The notes under the pieces: model-generated
Database searches by the model: none
What the model saw: the letters and a program-made list of their open reading frames with translations, nothing else
What the model was told of the DNA's origin: nothing
Origin: Acetobacter fallax
Lineage (GTDB): Bacteria > Pseudomonadota > Alphaproteobacteria > Acetobacterales > Acetobacteraceae
Assembly (NCBI RefSeq): GCF_011516735.1
Contig: NZ_WOSX01000001.1
Coordinates: forward strand, 124,001-188,000
Length of the DNA: 64,000 bases
Direction: 5' to 3'
Shown here: in pieces, positions 9,453 through 17,868 of the stretch
How positions within the stretch are numbered: position 1 is the first letter of the stretch
Layout: the number at the start of each line of letters is the position of its first letter
Translations under genes and position numbers: made by a program

Positions 9453-10265
9453 TCATAATGGATGGTGGACTGCGGTGACGAGTGGATCCTGTTCGATAAT
9501 CGCACAGCTATGATCCTGGAGTTCTTCTGCCGAGCCGCGATCCTTACGTAGCGGTTCGGCAACATCGTCTAAAATCAGGAAACCCTGGCGATTTCCACCG
9601 AATTTTTCTGGCACGACTGCCAGCGTGTGGTGACCCATTTCATGCTCCGGATCCCTGAGCGAGCGGGCCAGCAGGAGAAATGGCTTCACCCCGGCGAGGG
9701 ATGAAGCCTCTACACGCATGGCGCGGTAAGGATGTCCAAGCAGAGGAGCGGGAAGGGGAGCCCAGTCATTTCCCACTCTGTCACGCATATAATAGAGAGC
9801 GACTTTCACCTCAGGCCGGATGCATTCGACATGAATATGCAACTGATTCTGCGATCGCCCGTCCTGTGAATTGATTGCCAGCGCCACATCCTCTCGCGGC
9901 AGCTGCACTCCATATCCTTCGCCGACTCGTGTGGCCTGCGTCCAAGCATGAGCGAAATAATCAGGAGTGCGGAGATCGCGCAAAGCAGGCGCTTCCATGC
10001 CAGGAACGCGGTCAGTCGGAATCAGCAGATACTGGGATTTGCCTTCAATACTCTTCAGGACCGCAATCCGATGAGGCATGTCCATAACGGTACAGGGGCC
10101 GACATTTCCCTGAGAACCCGTTTGCAGAGCACATCGCTCATGCACGATATGCCACAAAGCATCCGGATTCGCTGCCTTTGCGATCGGGGAGAAAATCAGC
10201 ACCAGGCATGCGCCCGCAAAAAACAGCTTCAATGAAGTCAAGCTATCCCCATTTCCGGCAATCAT
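9453..10265 (-). CDS. cdh: CDP-diacylglycerol pyrophosphatase, exported
   Basis: 270 aa. Cleaves CDP-diacylglycerol to CMP and phosphatidic acid. An N-terminal hydrophobic segment (about residues 11-31, ending IAKA) is a signal or anchor sequence. The HIT-like active site reads NQLHIHVECIRPEV, and the family segments WHIVHERC and LIPTDRVPGMEAP are present. It stands alone, convergent to serC. The start is slightly uncertain because the Shine-Dalgarno is weak. Confidence 0.87.
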   Translation of the reverse strand: MIAGNGDSLTSLKLFFAGACLVLIFSPIAKAANPDALWHIVHERCALQTGSQGNVGPCTVMDMPHRIAVLKSIEGKSQYLLIPTDRVPGMEAPALRDLRTPDYFAHAWTQATRVGEGYGVQLPREDVALAINSQDGRSQNQLHIHVECIRPEVKVALYYMRDRVGNDWAPLPAPLLGHPYRAMRVEASSLAGVKPFLLLARSLRDPEHEMGHHTLAVVPEKFGGNRQGFLILDDVAEPLRKDRGSAEELQDHSCAIIEQDPLVTAVHHPL

Positions 10266-10357
10266 ACCGGGAATTGATGCAGGTGAGTTTCCATCTCCTG
10301 ATATCGTTAATCATCTCCTTTGAATTCGTCACGTTCTGATTCCGGTGCGGAGGGTTT

Positions 10358-10465
10358 TCAGATCAGCACCAGGAAACCGGTTTCTGCCGATGCCGGGTTG
10401 AACTGAGCTCTGGCCAGGGTGGCATGGCCGATGCGCAACGTGCCCTGCATTATTGCCGGCATCAT
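10358..10465 (-). CDS. 35-aa small ORF translationally coupled to lipB
   Basis: Starts with tandem ATG codons at 10465, preceded by TGAGGATACCAGC, in which the TGA is the lipB stop and GAGGAT is a good Shine-Dalgarno 8 nt from the start. It encodes 35 residues beginning MMPAIMQGTLRIGHATL and ending in a hydrophobic GFLVLI. I do not recognise the family. The support is the clean ribosome-binding site overlapping the lipB stop. It may be a conserved small protein, the end of a once longer gene, or chance. Confidence 0.45.
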   Translation of the reverse strand: MMPAIMQGTLRIGHATLARAQFNPASAETGFLVLI

Positions 10466-10475
10466 GCTGGTATCC

Positions 10476-11231
10476 TCAGATTGATACGCATGTTGCCTCG
10501 CCAGAGATCAGTCGGGACCACTCTTCACGCAGAATAGTGTCTACCGCAGACATATCGGTGGCGATCCCCAGCTTTTGCAGACTTGTGACTCCGTATTCTG
10601 TGATTCCACACGGCACGATTCCCTCGAATGCCGAGATATCCGGATCCACATTCAGTGAAATTCCGTGCCAGCTTACCCACCGCGTAACCCGCACACCCAG
10701 GGCCGCGATCTTTGCTTCGGTCCCGGTTCGCGGGTCAACAACCCAGACACCGATACGCCCGTCACGGCGTTCTCCCTTTACGCCAAAGCGGGCCAGAGTC
10801 GCGATAATCCAGGCTTCCAAAAAACAGACATAGGCACGGAGATCCCGCGGCGGAACCGGGCCATGCTGCTGTGAGAGATCAAGCATCAGATAGGCCACCC
10901 GCTGGCCGGGACCATGATAAGTCCATTGCCCCCCGCGACCGGCCGGATAGGTCGGATATCCGCGAGGGTTAAAGAGATCAGTCTCTTTTGCTGATGTTCC
11001 TGCGGTGAACAGCGAAGGGTGTTCAAGGAGCCAGATTCGCTCCTGCTTATTGTCCGCACGAATCCCCCGGATGATTTTCTCCATCCGGCCAAGAGCGACC
11101 GGATAAGGGACAAATCCGTCGGATCGTTCCCACAAAACCGACCTGCCACCGCCGTCGATCTCATCGCGGAATACCGGATCGAATTCTTCTTCACGAATCG
11201 TAAGTTCTGCCGTTGCAGCCTGGTCAGTCAT
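10476..11231 (-). CDS. lipB: Lipoyl(octanoyl) transferase
   Basis: 251 aa. Moves octanoate from acyl carrier protein to lipoyl domains, which this organism needs for the PDH E1-beta and E2 subunits encoded at 60204-62847. It contains the GRGGQWTYHGPGQ motif, the active-site lysine region AKIAALGVRVTRWVSWHG and the catalytic Cys in GIVPCGITEYGV. It is divergent from tRNA-Leu(GAG) and followed closely by a small ORF. lipA is not adjacent. Confidence 0.95.
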   Translation of the reverse strand: MTDQAATAELTIREEEFDPVFRDEIDGGGRSVLWERSDGFVPYPVALGRMEKIIRGIRADNKQERIWLLEHPSLFTAGTSAKETDLFNPRGYPTYPAGRGGQWTYHGPGQRVAYLMLDLSQQHGPVPPRDLRAYVCFLEAWIIATLARFGVKGERRDGRIGVWVVDPRTGTEAKIAALGVRVTRWVSWHGISLNVDPDISAFEGIVPCGITEYGVTSLQKLGIATDMSAVDTILREEWSRLISGEATCVSI

Positions 11232-11287
11232 GGGTTATACGCCCCTCCACTCCTCCGGTATCACTCAGATGGTGCCGGTTGTCACGG

Positions 11288-11373
11288 GCGGCCGTGGCGG
11301 AATGGTAGACGCGCAAGCTTGAGGTGCTTGTGGGGGAAACCCTGTGGAAGTTCGAGTCTTCTCGGCCGCACCA
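11288..11373 (+). tRNA. tRNA-Leu (anticodon GAG)
   Basis: 86 nt including encoded CCA. The acceptor GCGGCCG pairs perfectly with CGGCCGC. The anticodon arm CAAGC-TTGAGGT-GCTTG gives GAG (reads CUC/CUU). A long variable arm (TGGGGGAAACCCTGT) and T arm GGAAG-TTCGAGT-CTTCT are present. Second leucine tRNA within 3.4 kb, but with a different sequence, so not a recent duplicate. Confidence 0.97.
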
Positions 11374-11466
11374 GTGATCCTTTTTCGGGACACAGTCTTT
11401 ATTTAAAATCGTTGTCTGTAATGCGGCATCGGGGCGGAATGCTCTGACCGCAGGTCAGATCAGCAT

Positions 11467-11485
11467 TGCTAACGATATGTTAGCA
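11467..11485. promoter_or_regulatory. Perfect inverted repeat between tRNA-Leu and galU
   Basis: TGCTAAC-GATAT-GTTAGCA, a 7-bp perfect stem with a 5-nt loop, 130 bp before galU and 94 bp after the tRNA. A TTTTT run lies 10 nt after the stem, so it may be the tRNA terminator. The short symmetric form would also fit a dimeric repressor operator. Sequence alone does not decide. Confidence 0.4.
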
Positions 11486-11614
11486 TTCGCTGCGTTTTTA
11501 ATTCCCCTCGCCACTAGAACGAAATGATAAGACCGATCTACAGTCGCGCATCCGCTTTGGGTGTGTGCCTGTCGTGCGCCCTGTTTACCGCATCATGGAT
11601 GAAGGTACCATTTC

Positions 11615-12496
11615 GTGACAAAGCCTTTACGTAAAGCCGTCCTGCCAGTTGCCGGTCTGGGCACCAGATTCCTTCCGGCCACCAAGGCCATGCCAAAGGA
11701 AATGCTGCCTGTCGTGGACAGGCCCCTCATACAATATGCGGTCGACGAAGCGCGTGCGGCAGGGATCGAAGAGATCTGCCTGATCACCGGTCGCGGCAAA
11801 GATTCTCTGATCGACTATTTCGATGTTGCGTTCGAACTCGAATACACGCTCCGCGAGCGCAATAAGGTCGAGGCGCTCAAAGCCCTTGAGCCCAGCAGCA
11901 TCGAAGCTGGTTCGCTCATTGCCGTGCGCCAGCAGGAACCGCTTGGCCTCGGGCACGCTATCTGGTGTGCCCGCAGCTTCATCGGTGACGACCCGTTCGC
12001 TATTCTTCTGCCTGATGATATCGTGCAGTCCGGCGTTCCCTGCCTCAAACAGCTGGCTGACGCCTATTATGAAACCGGCGGCAGTGTGGTGGCAGTTGAA
12101 GAAGTGCCGCGCGAGCACACCAACCGCTACGGCATCCTCAAGCCTGGCAAGGATGACGGCAAGCTCGTCGAGATCACCGGTCTGGTGGAAAAGCCGAAGC
12201 CGGAAGACGCGCCTTCAAATCTGTCCATTATTGGACGCTACGTGCTGACCCCTGAAATCATGCCCTTCCTGGCTCTGCTGGAAAAAGGCGCGGGCGGCGA
12301 AGTGCAGCTGACAGATGCGATGGCAAAGACGATCGGTAAAACGCCATTCCACGGTCTGCGCTATGAAGGTAAGCGGTTCGATTGCGGAAACAAGATCGGC
12401 TTCCTCGAAGCACAGATCGCTTTCGCGCTTGAGCGCCCCGAACTGGCGGATGATGTTCGTACATTTCTGAAGAAATATGACGGAGCCGCATCATGA
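11615..12496 (+). CDS. galU: UTP-glucose-1-phosphate uridylyltransferase
   Basis: 293 aa from a GTG start with GAAGG upstream. Makes UDP-glucose for exopolysaccharide and cellulose synthesis and for glycolipids. It shows the pyrophosphorylase signature AVLPVAGLGTRFLPATKAMPKEM and the sugar-binding EVPREHTNRYGI and GLVEKPKPEDAPS segments. Its 3' end overlaps the phosphohexomutase gene by 4 bp, giving a two-step unit glucose-6-P to glucose-1-P to UDP-glucose. Confidence 0.96.
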   Translation: MTKPLRKAVLPVAGLGTRFLPATKAMPKEMLPVVDRPLIQYAVDEARAAGIEEICLITGRGKDSLIDYFDVAFELEYTLRERNKVEALKALEPSSIEAGSLIAVRQQEPLGLGHAIWCARSFIGDDPFAILLPDDIVQSGVPCLKQLADAYYETGGSVVAVEEVPREHTNRYGILKPGKDDGKLVEITGLVEKPKPEDAPSNLSIIGRYVLTPEIMPFLALLEKGAGGEVQLTDAMAKTIGKTPFHGLRYEGKRFDCGNKIGFLEAQIAFALERPELADDVRTFLKKYDGAAS

Positions 12497-13902
12497 GCTT
12501 TAAACATACTTTCGAGCAGACAAGCCTCCGTGAGTACGACATCCGTGGCATCGTCGGAAAGACGCTGGATGTCGAGGACGCCTATGCAATCGGCCGTACC
12601 TTCGCGAGCATCGTGATCGGTAATGGCGGAAAAACCGTCGTCATTGGTTATGATGGACGGCTTTCATCTCCTGCACTTGAAGAGGCGCTGGTGAATGGTG
12701 CGGTTGCGTCAGGTGCGGATGTCATTCGCATCGGCCGCGGACCGACTCCGATGCTGTATTTTGCTTCCGTCACGCTGAAAGCAGACGGCGCCATTATGGT
12801 GACAGGCAGCCATAATCCGGCGAATTATAACGGCTTCAAGATGATGCTGGCCGGCAAGCCTTTCTTTGGCGAGCAGATCCGGCATCTGGGGCATCTGTCG
12901 CATACAGGTGAAGTCGTGCCTGAGGCGAAGGGCACGGTTAAAACCATCGATATCAAAGAACAGTACCTCACGCGCCTGCTCAAAGATTACGATGGCGGCG
13001 ATCGTAAACTGAAGGTTGTCTGGGATAACGGCAACAGTGTCGCCGGCGACGTGCTTAAGGATCTGCTGGTTAAGCTGCCAGGTGAGCATATCATCCTGAA
13101 CGGCGAAGTTGACGGTAACTTCCCCGCTCATCATCCGGATCCGACAGTGGCCAGCAACCTGGCGCAGCTCATTGATGTCGTGAAAAAGGATAAGGCTGAC
13201 CTCGGCATTGCTTTTGACGGCGATGCGGATCGTATCGGTCTTGTTGATGACAAGGGCGAGATTCTCTGGGGTGACCAGATCCTCGTTCTGCTGGCGCGTG
13301 ATGTGCTGAAGCAGCATCCGGGCGGCACGATCATTGCCGATGTGAAAGCAAGCCAGGTGCTCTTCGACGAGGTGAAGAAGGCCGGTGGTGAGCCGCTGAT
13401 GTGGCGCACGGGCCATTCGCTCATCAAATCGAAGATGGCAGAAACGAAATCGCCGCTGGCAGGCGAGATGTCGGGTCACATCTTCTTTGCCGATAAATGG
13501 TATGGCTTTGATGATGCAATCTATGCCGCGATCCGCGTGCTTGGTATTGTTGCCCGCATGAAGGAGCCGCTCTCCGCGTTCCGTGAGGCTCTGCCGGCAA
13601 CGATTTCTACCCCGGAAATCCGGTTTGACTGCGATGATCATCGCAAGTTCAAAGTGATCGAGGAGGTGGCTGAGCGTCTCCGTAAAGATGGTGCTGACGT
13701 TTCCGAGATTGACGGCGTGCGTGTGAATACACCCGATGGATGGTGGCTGCTGCGTGCCTCCAATACCCAGGCTGTTCTCGTTGCCCGTTGTGAGGGCAAG
13801 AGCACACAGGGGCTGGAGAATCTCAAGCAGGCTCTGACTGTGCAGCTTGAGAAGTCCGGGCTTGAGAAGCCTGATTTCTCCGGTGAAAACGCGGGTCACT
13901 AA
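12493..13902 (+). CDS. Phosphomannomutase/phosphoglucomutase (AlgC/PGM type)
   Basis: 469 aa alpha-D-phosphohexomutase. The phosphoserine loop is VTGSHNPANYNGFK (about residues 99-112), the metal loop is FDGDADRIG, the sugar-binding loop is GEMSGH, and the C-terminal phosphate-binding loop is RASNTQAVLVARCEG. It interconverts hexose 1- and 6-phosphates and feeds GalU, whose stop codon its ATG overlaps. AlgC-like proteins act on both mannose and glucose phosphates; I cannot tell the preference. Confidence 0.93.
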   Translation: MSFKHTFEQTSLREYDIRGIVGKTLDVEDAYAIGRTFASIVIGNGGKTVVIGYDGRLSSPALEEALVNGAVASGADVIRIGRGPTPMLYFASVTLKADGAIMVTGSHNPANYNGFKMMLAGKPFFGEQIRHLGHLSHTGEVVPEAKGTVKTIDIKEQYLTRLLKDYDGGDRKLKVVWDNGNSVAGDVLKDLLVKLPGEHIILNGEVDGNFPAHHPDPTVASNLAQLIDVVKKDKADLGIAFDGDADRIGLVDDKGEILWGDQILVLLARDVLKQHPGGTIIADVKASQVLFDEVKKAGGEPLMWRTGHSLIKSKMAETKSPLAGEMSGHIFFADKWYGFDDAIYAAIRVLGIVARMKEPLSAFREALPATISTPEIRFDCDDHRKFKVIEEVAERLRKDGADVSEIDGVRVNTPDGWWLLRASNTQAVLVARCEGKSTQGLENLKQALTVQLEKSGLEKPDFSGENAGH

Positions 13903-13929
13903 CTGCTCGCATGACGGAGCGGAAACACC

Positions 13930-14112
13930 ATGTCAGATCAGGGTGCTTTCCGCTCCTTTCTCGAGCCTGGTCAATGGGTGATACACCCTGATCATCCCGA
14001 ATGGGGTACAGGCCAGGTTCAGTCTGCTATCGGCTCGCGGGTAACCGTAAATTTCGAGCATGCCGGCAAAGTCACAATCGACGCCAGAATTGTGACTCTT
14101 GAGGTGTCCTGA
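13930..14112 (+). CDS. DUF3553 small protein
   Basis: 60 aa. Matches the small DUF3553 family: WVIHPDHPEWGTGQVQS followed by VTVNFEHAGKVTI, an SH3-like beta-barrel seen alone or at the end of DNA helicases of the UvrD/CarD type. It sits 27 bp after the phosphohexomutase with GAGCGGAAAC upstream and is probably cotranscribed. A role in nucleic-acid or protein binding is inferred from the fold only. Confidence 0.85.
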   Translation: MSDQGAFRSFLEPGQWVIHPDHPEWGTGQVQSAIGSRVTVNFEHAGKVTIDARIVTLEVS

Positions 14113-14294
14113 GAAAATTCCGCCAGCATGCCGGCGATGAGCGGTCTGAACAGACCACTGTAATGCTCTGATTTTCAAATAAATATTTCATCTTCAGCCT
14201 GACCGTCATGTCCGCATCATTCATTATTCTGACAGACGTGCCGTGCGTCGCCTGAGCCTTCACCTGCGTCCAGGTTTTGCGCTATACAGTACTA

Positions 14295-15323
14295 ATGCAG
14301 TCCAGTTTGATCGACAGAAGTGGCAGACACATTTCCTATCTCCGGGTTTCGGTGACGGACCGGTGCGATATGCGCTGCGTGTACTGCATGGCCGAAGATA
14401 TGGTGTTTCTGCCGCGCCAGGACGTACTCGATTTTGATGAACTTGAGCGACTATGTGCGATTTTTATCCGTCGGGGCGTCCGGCGGATCCGGCTGACGGG
14501 AGGCGAACCTCTCGTTCGGCGGGGTATTGATGATTTCGTTGGCCGGATGGGACACTGGCTTCAGTCAGATAACAGCCATTTCGATACCCGGGGCAAACTT
14601 GATGAACTGACTCTGACAACAAATGGGAGTCAGCTTCCCGCACATGCCAGGGCTCTGGCCGATGCCGGCATCAGGCGAATCAACGTCAGTCTCGATTCTC
14701 TCAACTCAGACCGTTTTGCACGAATCACGCGTCGTGGTCGTCTTGACCAGACATTGCGTGGCGTCCGGGCCGCCCGCGAAGCAGGCCTGTCGGTCAGGAT
14801 CAACACCGTAGTGATGGCCGGTGTGAATGACGATGAGCTCGATGATTTCATTCGCTGGTGTGGAGAAACCGGCGCGGATTTGTGCCTGATTGAAACCATG
14901 CCTATGGGGGAGACAGGAGAGGATCGTCGCCAACACTATCTTCCCCTGTCTGACATCAGACGCGACCTGTCGCGGCGCTGGACACTGGAGGCGACAGATG
15001 TCCGCACAGCCGGCCCGGCGCGTTACGTGCGGATCGCGGAAACCGGGCACCGACTAGGGTTCATTACCCCGCTTAGTCATAATTTCTGTGAGACCTGTAA
15101 TCGCGTCAGGTTGTCCTGCACCGGCCAGCTTTATACCTGCCTCGGTTCTGAAGACGCCACAGATCTCAGAGGCATCATGAGGGATGGTGGTTCGGATGAT
15201 GACATCCATACTGCTATTGATGTTGCCCTTGCTCATAAGCCTGCACGTCATGATTTTCTTATTTCTGATCAAAACGGGACCGTGCAGGGACCAGCGCGCC
15301 ATATGAGTGTGACTGGCGGCTGA
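14295..15323 (+). CDS. moaA: GTP 3',8-cyclase (molybdenum cofactor)
   Basis: 342 aa. Radical-SAM enzyme for the first step of molybdopterin synthesis. The N-terminal cluster CDMRCVYC, the LTGGEPLVRRG loop, the C-terminal second cluster NFCETCNRVRLSC...C and the terminal Gly-Gly are all present. The frame is open to a TTG at 14277; I chose ATG 14295 (MQSSLIDRSGR) because alignment with the family starts there. moaC, moaD and moaE are not adjacent. Molybdenum-dependent dehydrogenases are its likely clients. Confidence 0.93.
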   Translation: MQSSLIDRSGRHISYLRVSVTDRCDMRCVYCMAEDMVFLPRQDVLDFDELERLCAIFIRRGVRRIRLTGGEPLVRRGIDDFVGRMGHWLQSDNSHFDTRGKLDELTLTTNGSQLPAHARALADAGIRRINVSLDSLNSDRFARITRRGRLDQTLRGVRAAREAGLSVRINTVVMAGVNDDELDDFIRWCGETGADLCLIETMPMGETGEDRRQHYLPLSDIRRDLSRRWTLEATDVRTAGPARYVRIAETGHRLGFITPLSHNFCETCNRVRLSCTGQLYTCLGSEDATDLRGIMRDGGSDDDIHTAIDVALAHKPARHDFLISDQNGTVQGPARHMSVTGG

Positions 15324-15483
15324 ATTCGTCGCAAAAAACAGACGCAGGCAGGTTGTCTGAGTGTTGACGCTTCATTTACTGGAAATGACATTGCTTCCAT
15401 AAACTGTTGGTGAGACGGAATTCGCTGTTTTTCAACGAATCCCGTGTTTCATGTCGGCTAAGCGGTGGGCAACGAGGCCAGGA

Positions 15484-16269
15484 ATGAATGAAATCAGTAA
15501 AGTCAGTTCGGAAATCGGGGAGGTCGTTGAGCGTTCACTGGAGCAGATTGAGCAATCTCTTGATGCCCGAATTGTTCTTGCCATGGATTCTGGTCTCCGT
15601 GGCAAGGGCACACCGACCCTGGATAGTCCTCATTGTATTCGTTTCGTTTATATTCACGCTCTTGACTGGTATCTGCGCCTGACGCCGGGTGCTGATCATG
15701 TTCAGCTTCCGGTCTCGAATGATTTTACGCTGACGGGATGGGACATTGGTCGCCTTCTGAAAACCATGAAGACAGGGGCGACTGACGAAACGGCATGGCT
15801 CCGAAGTGCCGTTATTTACCGGGCAGACGCAGATGTTCTGGCTCGCCTCCAAAATCTGCTGGCCAGAAGATGGCAGCCGGCACTGGAATTCCGGCAGGAA
15901 CTAGGTCACGCGAAGAAACTTTTTGGTGGATGGGGGCTCGGGACCAATACGACGAGCAGCGATTTTATAGCGGCAATGCGGGCTATTCTGGCTGCAAGGT
16001 GGATTGCCGAAGGCCATGGTCCCGTTCCAGGAAACATTACCGGACTTTGTCACGATCTGAACGAAGAATTGCGTAATGAGATCAATGTCCTGCTGCAGGC
16101 GAATGCGACAACACCAAAGGGCTCTGTGGTGCCACCTGCACCACAATCTCAGGTGTTTTTTCTTTCTGAACTCCAGCGCCTTAAAGACGTTCATCTCGAA
16201 GAAAGCGCACAGACGGAAAATCTGCCGTTCGACCGCCTGTATGCCGAACTAGTGCGTCGCTTTGGCTGA
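15484..16269 (+). CDS. RlaP/YcgL-like nucleotidyltransferase fold protein, catalytic residues lost
   Basis: 261 aa from ATG 15484, which has GAGG about 9 nt upstream. The body follows the RlaP (PF10127-type) pol-beta-fold family: FVYIHALDWYL, FTLTGWDIGRLLKTM, AWLRSAVIY, then a helical C-terminal half. Family members carry ESGSRAWG and DSDYDVRF; here these read DSGLRGKG and DSPHCIRF, so the helix serine and both metal-binding Asp residues are replaced. It looks like a pseudoenzyme that kept its reading frame. A partner or role is not evident from the neighbours. Confidence 0.75.
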   Translation: MNEISKVSSEIGEVVERSLEQIEQSLDARIVLAMDSGLRGKGTPTLDSPHCIRFVYIHALDWYLRLTPGADHVQLPVSNDFTLTGWDIGRLLKTMKTGATDETAWLRSAVIYRADADVLARLQNLLARRWQPALEFRQELGHAKKLFGGWGLGTNTTSSDFIAAMRAILAARWIAEGHGPVPGNITGLCHDLNEELRNEINVLLQANATTPKGSVVPPAPQSQVFFLSELQRLKDVHLEESAQTENLPFDRLYAELVRRFG

Positions 16270-16398
16270 GTCTCTCCTGATCCTGGTCATTTGAAGGCTG
16301 GGCGATCTCGTTCAGACTGATCGTTGTGGAGAGGCTTTTCGCCTTACGGAGCGTATGGCTCCATTTGCGTGTCATTACTGGAAAAGAAGGAAACTCTG

Positions 16399-17385
16399 AT
16401 GACGCAGAGCATCGAGACAATCACGATTCCGGGTCTGCCATTTCCGGCATCACGGATCGCGCTGGGAACCTGGGCGATCGGAGGATGGATGTGGGGCGGA
16501 CCGGACGACGAGAATGCCATAAAGACGGTTCATGAGGCGCTGGAGCTTGGTCTCAACCTCATCGATACAGCCCCGGTCTATGGTTTTGGTCATTCTGAGG
16601 AGGTCGTTGGAAAAGCTGTTGAGGGCAGAAGGGATAAAGTTCTTCTTGCAACCAAGCTTGGCCTCAACTGGAAAGATGGGAAAGTTTTTCGTGACAGCCA
16701 TCCGGAACGACTGCGGCAGGAAGTTGAAGACTCGCTGAAACGACTGAGAACCGATCATATCGACCTCATTCAGGTGCACTGGCCAGACCCGAAGGTCAGC
16801 ATCGCGGACGTCGCGCGGACACTCGAGGATCTCAGAAAAGAAGGCAAAGTCCTCGCCTTGGGTGCGAGTAACTTCTCCGTGGCGCAACTCGATGCATTTC
16901 GAGCCGAGGCGCCGCTGGCGGCGATTCAGCCTCCATATAATCTTTTCGAAAGGGAAATCGACAAGGACATTCTTCCTTACGCGAGGAAGCACGATCTTGT
17001 TGCTCTGGCCTACGGCCCGCTCTGCCGTGGCCTGCTGTCGGGGAAGATGACCGCGGAAACGACATTCGGCAAAGATGACCTGAGAAGTGGTGATCCAAAA
17101 TTTCAGGAGCCTCGTTTTGGTCATTATCTCAAAGCAGTGGATGATCTGAAGGCTGTGGCCGACAAGCACGGTAAATCCCTGCTGGCGCTGGCTATTCGCT
17201 GGGTGCTTGATCGTGGTCCAACCATAGCACTCTGGGGCGCACGTCGCCCGGCGCAGATCAGTGGTGTTGATGAGGCTTTTGGCTGGTCGCTAAGTGCGCA
17301 GGATTTCCAGACGATTGATGAGATTCTGAGCCGCGATATCCCTGACCCGGTTGGTCCTGAGTTCATGGCTCCGCCTGACGCGTAA
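16399..17385 (+). CDS. Aldo/keto reductase
   Basis: 328 aa. NADP(H)-dependent TIM-barrel oxidoreductase. Tetrad residues are visible: Asp and Tyr in LIDTAPVYGFGHSEEVVGKA, Lys in LATKLGLNW, His in IQVHWPDP. The C-terminal NADP site is near ALAIRWVLDRGP. The frame is open from 16324, but ATG 16399 has AAGGAAA upstream and matches the family start. Acetic acid bacteria have many such sugar/polyol reductases; the substrate is unknown. Confidence 0.9.
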   Translation: MTQSIETITIPGLPFPASRIALGTWAIGGWMWGGPDDENAIKTVHEALELGLNLIDTAPVYGFGHSEEVVGKAVEGRRDKVLLATKLGLNWKDGKVFRDSHPERLRQEVEDSLKRLRTDHIDLIQVHWPDPKVSIADVARTLEDLRKEGKVLALGASNFSVAQLDAFRAEAPLAAIQPPYNLFEREIDKDILPYARKHDLVALAYGPLCRGLLSGKMTAETTFGKDDLRSGDPKFQEPRFGHYLKAVDDLKAVADKHGKSLLALAIRWVLDRGPTIALWGARRPAQISGVDEAFGWSLSAQDFQTIDEILSRDIPDPVGPEFMAPPDA

Positions 17386-17868
17386 TTCTGATCGGGCAGG
17401 CATCCGGATATTTATGCCCTGCGTTTTCTGACACGTTTTCGTCCGGAAAAGCAGGGCCACACGATGTTAATATTTCTGACACGCGCAACATTATAATTCG
17501 CCGCGCAAATTATTTCGCATCAAAAACGAAAAACTGGCGCATTCTGAACCGGTCGATATGAATGCCCTGATGATCCGTATCATCTTTGCTTTGGCTGTTA
17601 ACTAACTGTTTTCTGATATTTTTGTCTCTTTTTACAGGCAGATGGTCTGTTGCATATATTCAGAGTGTTGCGTTTTCAGCAACAGGTCGGTCAGGATATT
17701 GTACTGGACGAGGCACCATCTCAGGCAGTTAATTTCGATCTCAGGATGGTGCGAGTGGGGGATCACTCGGTCGTGTCGGGGGGCGCGACCATCCGTTCCA
17801 AAGCGCGACAAACCATGCGATACAAAGTATATATGGTGCGAGCGCAGAACGATCTCGGAGCGCAAGGA
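17386..17868. other. 483-bp leader of the urate-degradation cluster
   Basis: No gene is supported. It starts with a terminator-like hairpin for the aldo/keto reductase. The middle is AT-rich (about 17470-17660) and is the likely promoter region of the downstream operon. An upstream in-frame extension of the flavoprotein (to 17650) has poor start signals. No regulator gene is adjacent, so any urate-responsive operator is unassigned. Confidence 0.45.
17416..17457 (+). terminator. Hairpin after aldo/keto reductase
   Basis: GCCCTGC-g-TTTTC pairs with GAAAA-GCAGGGC (12 bp with a single bulge), with a loop of about 17 nt. There is no long T-tract after it. It lies 31 nt after the stop codon and before the purine cluster. 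Confidence 0.45.

Noticed and set aside
12709-13899. 396-codon minus-strand frame opposite the phosphohexomutase
   Set aside because: Shadow of the mutase, whose active-site motifs are intact on the plus strand.
14113-14294. Molybdenum-cofactor riboswitch before moaA
   Set aside because: The 182-bp leader has small inverted repeats, but I could not match the conserved riboswitch core.
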